Part shown: positions 58,301 through 64,000 of the stretch, in pieces
Layout of the letters: the number at the start of each line of letters is the position of its first letter
How positions within the stretch are numbered: position 1 is the stretch's first letter
Source: Agrostemma githago
Taxonomy: Eukaryota; Streptophyta; Magnoliopsida; Caryophyllales; Caryophyllaceae
Direction of reading: 5' to 3'
Length of the DNA: 64,000 bases
Assembly (NCBI GenBank): GCA_958450325.1
Contig: OY288244.1
Location: 36,455,424-36,519,423, forward strand
The notes under the pieces: model-generated
Seen by the model: only the letters and a program-made list of their open reading frames with translations
Told to the model about the DNA's origin: nothing
Database searches by the model: none
Translations under genes and position numbers: made by a program

Positions 58301-59140
58301 CATCAACTATAAGGTTAGTGTATAAGGAATCGGTACATTGGTTGTTGAACCGGGTGACGGGTATCCCGAGAGTTGTGTACATTTTGACCTTAAGCTTAGG
58401 CCTCGCAGTAAGTCGCCGTCATAAGTTGAACTAAGTGACAGGTAATCCCAGGAGGGGTGTGCATTGTCTTAAACTAGGGCCACGCATTTATAAGTCGCCG
58501 TCCTATTATGGTTGAGTAGCCTAGTTAGAGACCAAAGTTTGATTTGTTTGAACTAAGTTCTCGAAGCTAGTTTTTAATATCCTCCCGGTAAAAGTCTAAC
58601 CTTCTACACTGAATATTTCCATAACGCCGTTTTGAATATTTTTATTATTATCGATACTTTTTTATCTGCAGGTTGGCAAATATTTGATGTTTTCTTCTGA
58701 AAACTTGTTCTGATTTTATTGTTCCAATATTTTAAGTTTTCTCCGAAAGCTTATTTTTATTATATTATTTAATGTTTTTCCATTTTTAATTATTTTGATA
58801 TAGTAATACCATTATTTTTCCTTATGATATAATTTGGCTGGGAGAACGTCCGAGTTACTCCCCACTAACGTGGCTATTATGTTTATAACATGACAGGTAT
58901 TTGCTGCTGAGTTTTGGGTGTGAGCTAGCAAGTAGCGTGGATCCTACTCTTTCTCTATTCATGTAATTTACGGATTTATATAACCCGTTTGGAGAATTTT
59001 CTATTTAGCCCTTTTGTAAAAAGTGGCCTTTGTATTGACTTACCATTCTTTTAATAAGATATATTTTGTCAGTGTGTTTTTAATCGCAACTCTACAGTGT
59101 TTCCGCCACTGTATTGCGTTAGATTTTCTAGGAGATTACA
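55357..59140 (+). repeat. LTR2 of the plus-strand LARD, intact (3784 bp)
   Basis: It starts TGTAGCACCCCTG and ends GATTACA. It has no insertion at the Helitron site (TTTTTTAA|TTCTTTTCC at 55982/55983) and so serves as the empty-site reference. Scattered substitutions and small indels against LTR1 put the pair a few percent apart by eye. The stretch 56100-57085 is the low-complexity part. Confidence 0.93.
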
Positions 59141-60205
59141 GTTGGTATCAGAGCATTGTTGCTCCCGACGCTTACACCTGATTCTTAGAAAAATACCAGT
59201 AAATGATTTGAACATTAAAAGAATATTAGTGAGATATGGGTAGAAACCAAAATAAGGACTTAACTGTTAGGTTTATATGTTCTTGTAACTCAATGATTAT
59301 CGTTGAATATTTGTTGCTTTTGTTGGAAGACAATGAATGAACAAGATATTGATATGTTGCTGCTCCAGATCGGTACAAGACCTGCTTAGAACTCTCAACA
59401 CCTGCTGATTTGAGTGGACAACTTGGTACTCCAAGAAAGATGCCAATGGTGACTTTTCAGCTCCGGTTCGGTTTGCTTAAGCTACAGGCCAGATGACCAA
59501 GAGTAGATCCATGTTCCTTGATGTTTCAGTAGATCCAGATGGAGCGACCCAAGACTTGTGTGCTTGGTTCTCTACAAGAAGATGAATTAATCTATTTAGT
59601 TTCCAAGTGAACTCTTGAGGCCCGAAGATTCTCTTCTGGTTCAAGAACTTAGTAATATAGGATCATCGATTATTTTCTTCCTTCCTCTACCTCTTCTTAC
59701 TCTTCTCTTTTATTTTCTCATCTTCATTTGCTTGGTGAATCCTTACTCTGTTCTTCTATTCTACCATCTTCCTCTTGAGATTCTTTGGTTAGCCCGAATT
59801 CTGTCTTACTGAACCCCGAGTTATAGATGTTTGAGGATTAATAAACCCTTGTTACCTGGTTTGAGGATTGTGAGTCTACCCTACCTTTTTAGCAAGTAAG
59901 AAATTCTTGAGGATTGATTTGAATGACAAATTGTTGCTAGATGGAATCAGGATGATACCTTAGACACTGAACTTTGGGTTATAGGTTACTTTGATTATTT
60001 TGGAGTACTTAGAGTTGAATATATTTTGGAGTAGTAAGAGTATGTCATATTTGATGGATACCTAGTACCTAACCTAGAATCGAACTAAGTGTAACTGATA
60101 ATACTACTTTGGGATTCTTACCTGATGCTTATTTGATGGATGCATCGCGAATATTCGGGATTATAGAGTATTGTTTAAGTGTTAGCCTCAGTATTGTGGA
60201 ACCAT
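59141..60205 (+). other. Second LARD interior, PBS side, truncated
   Basis: The PBS TGGTATCAGAGC at 59143-59154 is followed by sequence nearly identical to 52560-53610. It ends at GTGGAACCAT (60205), where the first interior continues TGAAGG and this one switches to a CACTA terminus. It shows that LTR2 is shared between two units. Confidence 0.88.
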
Positions 60206-60557
60206 CACTACTACAATTCTAGCCTACCATGACGCTTATAAGATGACGGTTACACACGAAACCGTCCTCTAGGTACATTTGGTATTTGGCGGGAATTTAT
60301 TTTATCAATTATAACGGTTTTGATGGAAAAGTGAGATCTTATGTACAACAAAGAGAACGGTTGGTCAAACAAAACGACCTCTATTACTTAAGAAACCGGT
60401 TTGGAAGGAGAAGCGACCTCTATGATAGACAAAGAGGCTGTTTGATTCTTTACAGCGACATAAATTAAAATAATAATATTTTATTTCAATGTACTCTAAC
60501 TTCCTAACATACGTAAAACTAGAATTTCAGTTCACTCTTATTTCTTACACAATTTTC
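60206..60557. mobile_element. CACTA transposon terminus 1 (CACTACTACAA)
   Basis: CACTACTACAATTCTAGCC begins exactly where the LARD interior breaks off. Short words (AAACCG, ACCGTCC, GCGACCTC) recur as in CACTA subterminal regions. Its opposite end is not in the window; the sequence is itself interrupted at 60558 by another CACTA terminus. Confidence 0.7.
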
Positions 60558-61012
60558 CACTACAAGAAATACGCGCATTACCGACCGATTATTGCCGACC
60601 GACAAAAAATCTGTCGCTAAAATATGTTACCGACCGCAAATTCGTCGGTAATTGGATAGTAGTCGGAATTTTACCGACCGAGTACATGCTGTCGCTAAAA
60701 GAGAAAACCGGTTGGTGATATAGAAAAATACCGATCGATTGCGTAACTTTACCGACTGATTTATATATTTGCCTTCCAATTTTCTTAAATACCGACCAAC
60801 GATTTTTTTAATTTTAAAAAAATTCTATTTAGTAACCCTTACCGACTGAATTTCAAAATTACCGATCGACTACCGGTAGGTGACGAAATCGACCTTATGT
60901 TCACCTCAACTGATACACACAAATACACAATTAGCTTCTTTCATTTAATAATAAAACTCCCAAGTCGACAAGATAAAATTATAGGCGAAATTCAAATATA
61001 TTTTGAACCCTA
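60558..61012. mobile_element. CACTA transposon terminus 2 (CACTACAAGAAA) with ACCGAC repeats
   Basis: CACTACAAGAAATACGCGC is the common plant CACTA end. About ten ACCGAC or ACCGACCGA subterminal motifs follow in 300 bp. The right end is not in the window. The LINE begins somewhere before 61013, so this CACTA is probably interrupted or truncated by it. Confidence 0.78.
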
Positions 61013-62245
61013 ATGAGAGGCGAAATTCAGGTGATAAAGAGAGGCGCCTTCTACCTTGAAGATTTTGAAGATGGCTTGTAATTCAGCAAGCAAGACAAAA
61101 AGCGCAAGCAACAATCGTCACTTCAGAAGTTAAAAGAGAAATTCAATAATGAAAAGAGTGCAAGTAGAAGTCTTGTGCAAAAAAGAAAGGGACCGAGTGA
61201 GGATGATGTGATACGTTCAAAATCTTTGCTTGACATAAATGGGATCCCTGGCCTGGACTTTGAAGGTGAGGAAATTGGTGATGAAACCATGTGGATCACT
61301 CAACGTGGTAAGAAAAAATCTAATATACAAGGCAGCATACCCAAGGATTCTATTGTCTCAAATGACAATATACCAGTAGATGAACCTGTACTGCAATTCA
61401 CTATGGATGATGTACAGGAGGAGATTTCGTACTGGAACTCGGCGGTGTACTGCTATATCTTAGGAGCTAACCTTCCTCTGGAAGTGATAAAAGGATATGT
61501 TAACAGAGTATGGGGGAAGTTTGATATAGATAACGTATCGTTTCTCCCAAATGGAGTTTTTTTAGTCCGATTTAAAGACCTAAAGGGCCAAGAGAAAGTC
61601 CTGAAGATGGGCTATCATATGTTCGATAATAAGCCATTGATTGTTAGACCTTGGAACCCTGAGACTAATTTGTTGAAGGAGGATATCAAAACCATACCAA
61701 CCTGGGTACGGATTCATGCACTCCCATTGAAATTCTGGGGGAAATGCCTACAAGCGGTGGCTGGCCTAGATGAGAAATACCTAAGAGCTGACCAGGCAAC
61801 TAGCGAGAAAAAAAGACTGGGCTTTGCCAGGGTATTGGTTGAGGTTCAAGTGGGACAAAAACTCCCATCACATGCCAAATTTAAGGATGAACATGGAGTT
61901 CTGCAAGAGTTAATTCTGGAATATGAATGGAAACCTGTCATTTGCAACTCATGTAAATGTATGGGGCACATGTCTGAGCAATCCAGAAAAGGGAAAGTAA
62001 GAGAGAAAAAAGTGGCACAACCTAAGCAAGTGATGCAATGGAGGAAGATTAATAAACCAAATAATGTTCCTCAACAGAACCTGAATAGGACAAAGTTTAA
62101 TTCTCAACCACAAAGGAGTCCAAGTGTGGAAAGGAGTCAGTTGAAATCAGGGGAGCATGTATCATATGCTGCGGTTGCTGGACAACCAATCACAATACCT
62201 GGAACGGGATTTACAGGGGAACCTATTATACCAATAAATCAATGA
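61013..62245 (+). pseudogene. LINE ORF1 protein (DUF4283, zinc-knuckle)
   Basis: ORF1p is the RNA-binding chaperone of the LINE particle. From the GTG at 61175 the frame is open for 356 residues: DUF4283 at about 80-230, including the family motif P-T-W-V-R-I-H-A-L-P-x-x-F-W (174-187), and a CCHC knuckle (C256, C259, H264) whose last Cys is Ser269. An in-frame ATG at 61013 with a single stop (TAA 61079-61081) probably marks the original start; a C-to-T change of CAA would explain the stop. The Lys-rich tail is normal. Confidence 0.82.
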
Positions 62246-64000
62246 AGTCAAATATAGGTTTTTGGAACGTTAGAGGGATGAATGATATAAATAAACAGAA
62301 AATAATAAATTCATTCCTGCAGAATAAGGATTTGAGTTTGTTTGGTCTCCTTGAGACAAAAATAAAGAGCAGTAGATTACATAATGCTATTAATAATGTC
62401 TGCTTGGGATGGAGTGTGGCAACGAATTGCGATCAACACAAAGTTGGAAGGATCTGGTTTATTTGGAAGAATGCTCACTTTGATGTATGGATTCTAAAGA
62501 CGACTGCACAACTCATACATGCTAAAGTTATTGACAGAAGTAATTTATCTTAGTTCCACATTACGTTTGTTTATGCCTTTAATGAGAGTGGGGATGGAAA
62601 AGAGTTGTGGGAGGACTTAAGGATTATTGCTGCGCAATGTAAGGAGGCCTGGGCTGTAGCGGGAGATTTTAATACAGTCTTACAGCATGAGGAGAGGATT
62701 GGAGGTAGGACGAAGCAGGAGGATATAGATGATTTTATGCATTGTCTTAAGGACTGTGACCTGATGGATCTGACTGCTACGGGGGCGTACTATACTTGGA
62801 ACAACAAAAGAGACCCTGGCAAACGCATTTATAGTCGCTTGGATAGATTCCTGGTGAACTTGGCCTGGGGGCAAACTTTCCCTCAAATGAAAGCTCATTT
62901 TCATCCTGAAGGTATTTTTGATCATTCTCCCTGTATTGTTTCAACTGATAATGGAGGTGCTAGGAAGAGGGCAAGCTTCAAGTTTTTCGATATGTGGAGC
63001 ATACACCAGGACTTCCTAAAGATTGTTGAGGATCAATGGAGGAAGCAGATAAAGGGGACTCATATGTTTAAGGTGGTCAGACGTTTGAAGGAGCTGAAAG
63101 TTCATCTCAAATAATTAAATGTGACTTGCTTTGCTGATATAGAGCAGCGTGCAGTCATAGCTTCGAGAAATCTGGAGGAAATTCAGATTAAATTGCAGGA
63201 AGATGTGATGAATGTGGACCTGATTAATGCTGAAAAATTAGCTTCAAAGGAAGCCTGGGACTTGAACAATAAAGCCAATGAGTTCTTGAGGCAAAAAGCA
63301 AAAGCTACTTGGATCAAAGAGGGAGATGAGAATTCGTCCTATTTCCATAGAGCTATTAAGCAAAGAATCACAAGGAATAGGGTGATACAGATTCATGACA
63401 TGAATGGCAACTTAAAAATTGAGATTAAGGATGTTCAGGAAGCTTTTCTGAAGTATTATGAACAACTGCTAGGCAGTTCAGAGTGTATAGAGCCCATTAG
63501 GAATGACGTGATTCAGATGGGGATGGTTTGTACTGATCAGCATAGAACCACTCTTATGTAGACACTCAATGACCAGGAAATTAAAGATGTCATCTTTTCT
63601 ATACCTAATGATAATCTCCCGGTCCGGATGGATACACAAGTGGTTTTTACAAGGAGGCCTGGGGTGTCATCGGGGAAGAGGTTTGTAATGCGATTAAGGA
63701 TTTCTTCAGGACGGGTAACCTCTTAACCCAAATTAATGCTACGACACTGACTCTGATTCCTAAATGCGAGCGACCTCATGACGTTAAGCAATTTAGACCC
63801 ATTGCGTGCTGCAATGTGATCTACAAAGCTATATCAAAACTGCTGTCCAATAGATTAGCAAAAATCTTGCCGGATATCATTGATGAGACTCAGGGGGCTT
63901 TCGTTAACAACAGATCTATCATTGAGAATATATTGATTTGTCAAGACGTGGCTCAGGAGTATAATAGGGCTAGGGTTTCTCCCAGAAGCATGTTCAAAAT
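62242..64000 (+). pseudogene. LINE ORF2 polyprotein (endonuclease, reverse transcriptase), partial
   Basis: ORF2p nicks the target and reverse-transcribes the LINE RNA. Visible parts are the AP-type endonuclease with FWNVRGMN, LLETK (metal-binding Glu), AGDFN and SRLDRFLVN with a late D/H motif (FDHSPC); a linker with the FFDMW and TWIKEGDENSSYFH motifs; and the RT start with GPDGYTSGFYKEAW, TLIPKCERP, FRPIACCNVIYKAISK and GAFVNNRSI. In one frame there are stops at 62551-62553 (TAG), 63112-63114 (TAA) and 63559-63561 (TAG). A one-base deletion near 63615 moves RT to another frame. The YADD box lies beyond the window. Confidence 0.9.

Larger units (their letters stand above)
26319..60205 (+). 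mobile_element. LARD-like LTR retrotransposon array (LTR-internal-LTR-internal), plus strand
   Basis: Two long LTRs (3788 and 3784 bp net) enclose a 2.8-kb non-coding interior. A second PBS and a further 1.06 kb of the same interior follow the second LTR, so this is again a tandem array. LTR1 is split by a 22,439-bp Helitron. The family shares LTR end, PBS context, PPT context and interior with the minus-strand array at 1-8547. The right interior is cut at 60205 by a CACTA terminus. It is inserted in the second copia after AAGGG (26314-26318); the matching right flank is not in the window. No gag or pol is seen. Confidence 0.88.
61013..64000 (+). mobile_element. L1-type LINE (non-LTR retrotransposon), 5' part, decayed
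   Basis: ORF1 with DUF4283 and a zinc knuckle, then ORF2 with endonuclease and reverse transcriptase, is the order of plant L1 elements. The ORFs overlap by ATGA (62242-62245). It runs off the right edge inside RT. Four premature stops and one frameshift show that it is dead. The exact 5' end is unclear; LINEs are often 5' truncated, but this one keeps ORF1. Confidence 0.9.

Overview
This window looks like nuclear DNA of a flowering plant, probably a eudicot. The evidence is Angela-type Ty1/copia proteins, initiator-Met primer sites, Stowaway MITEs, CACTA termini, a plant L1-type LINE and fragments of plant genes (NPF transporter, UDP-glucose dehydrogenase, Mg-chelatase H, IRE1, MEI2-like, DUF4057, CYP450). 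I cannot fix the family. I see no intact host gene: the whole 64 kb is nested mobile elements and the gene debris they carry.

Layout. 1-8547: a minus-strand, apparently non-coding (LARD-like) LTR retrotransposon array, internal-LTR-internal. 8548-15510: a plus-strand Angela copia element (5' LTR, PBS, long leader, gag, pol) that lost its 3' end. 15511-18007 and 26103-26318: a decayed minus-strand copia of another lineage, split by a solo LTR (18008-26097, TSD ACTTG). That LTR is split by a CACTA transposon (18222-24017, TSD GTC) carrying an NPF transporter exon and a Stowaway MITE. 26319-60205: a plus-strand relative of the first LARD family, arranged LTR-internal-LTR-internal. Its first LTR is split by a 22.4-kb Helitron (26940-49378, minus strand). 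60206-61012: two CACTA 5' termini in a row. 61013-64000: the 5' part of a decayed L1-type LINE running off the window.

The Helitron is the centrepiece. Its ends are exact because the sister LTR at 55357-59140 keeps the empty site between 55982 and 55983. Read on the minus strand it begins TC, ends CTAG and sits between A and T. In its own 5'-3' order it holds short tandem arrays, a P450 fragment (opposite strand), an IRE1 fragment with three exons, an unrecognised exon pair, an almost full-length UGDH pseudogene, the last exons of Mg-chelatase H, a MEI2-like RRM exon, the last exon of a DUF4057 gene, unrecognised fragments, and a strongly purine/pyrimidine-biased tract with an internal 1.2-kb duplication. 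I recognise no Rep or helicase, so it would be non-autonomous. The recognised fragments keep introns and mostly canonical splice sites, which points to capture from genomic DNA.

Nothing here works as a pathway. What links the parts is insertion order: first the minus-strand LARD and the two copias, then the solo LTR and the plus-strand LARD inside the second copia, then CACTA and Helitron inside those, then MITEs inside these. In the checked cases the stop codons in the passengers are explained by transitions, as expected of methylated silent chromatin.
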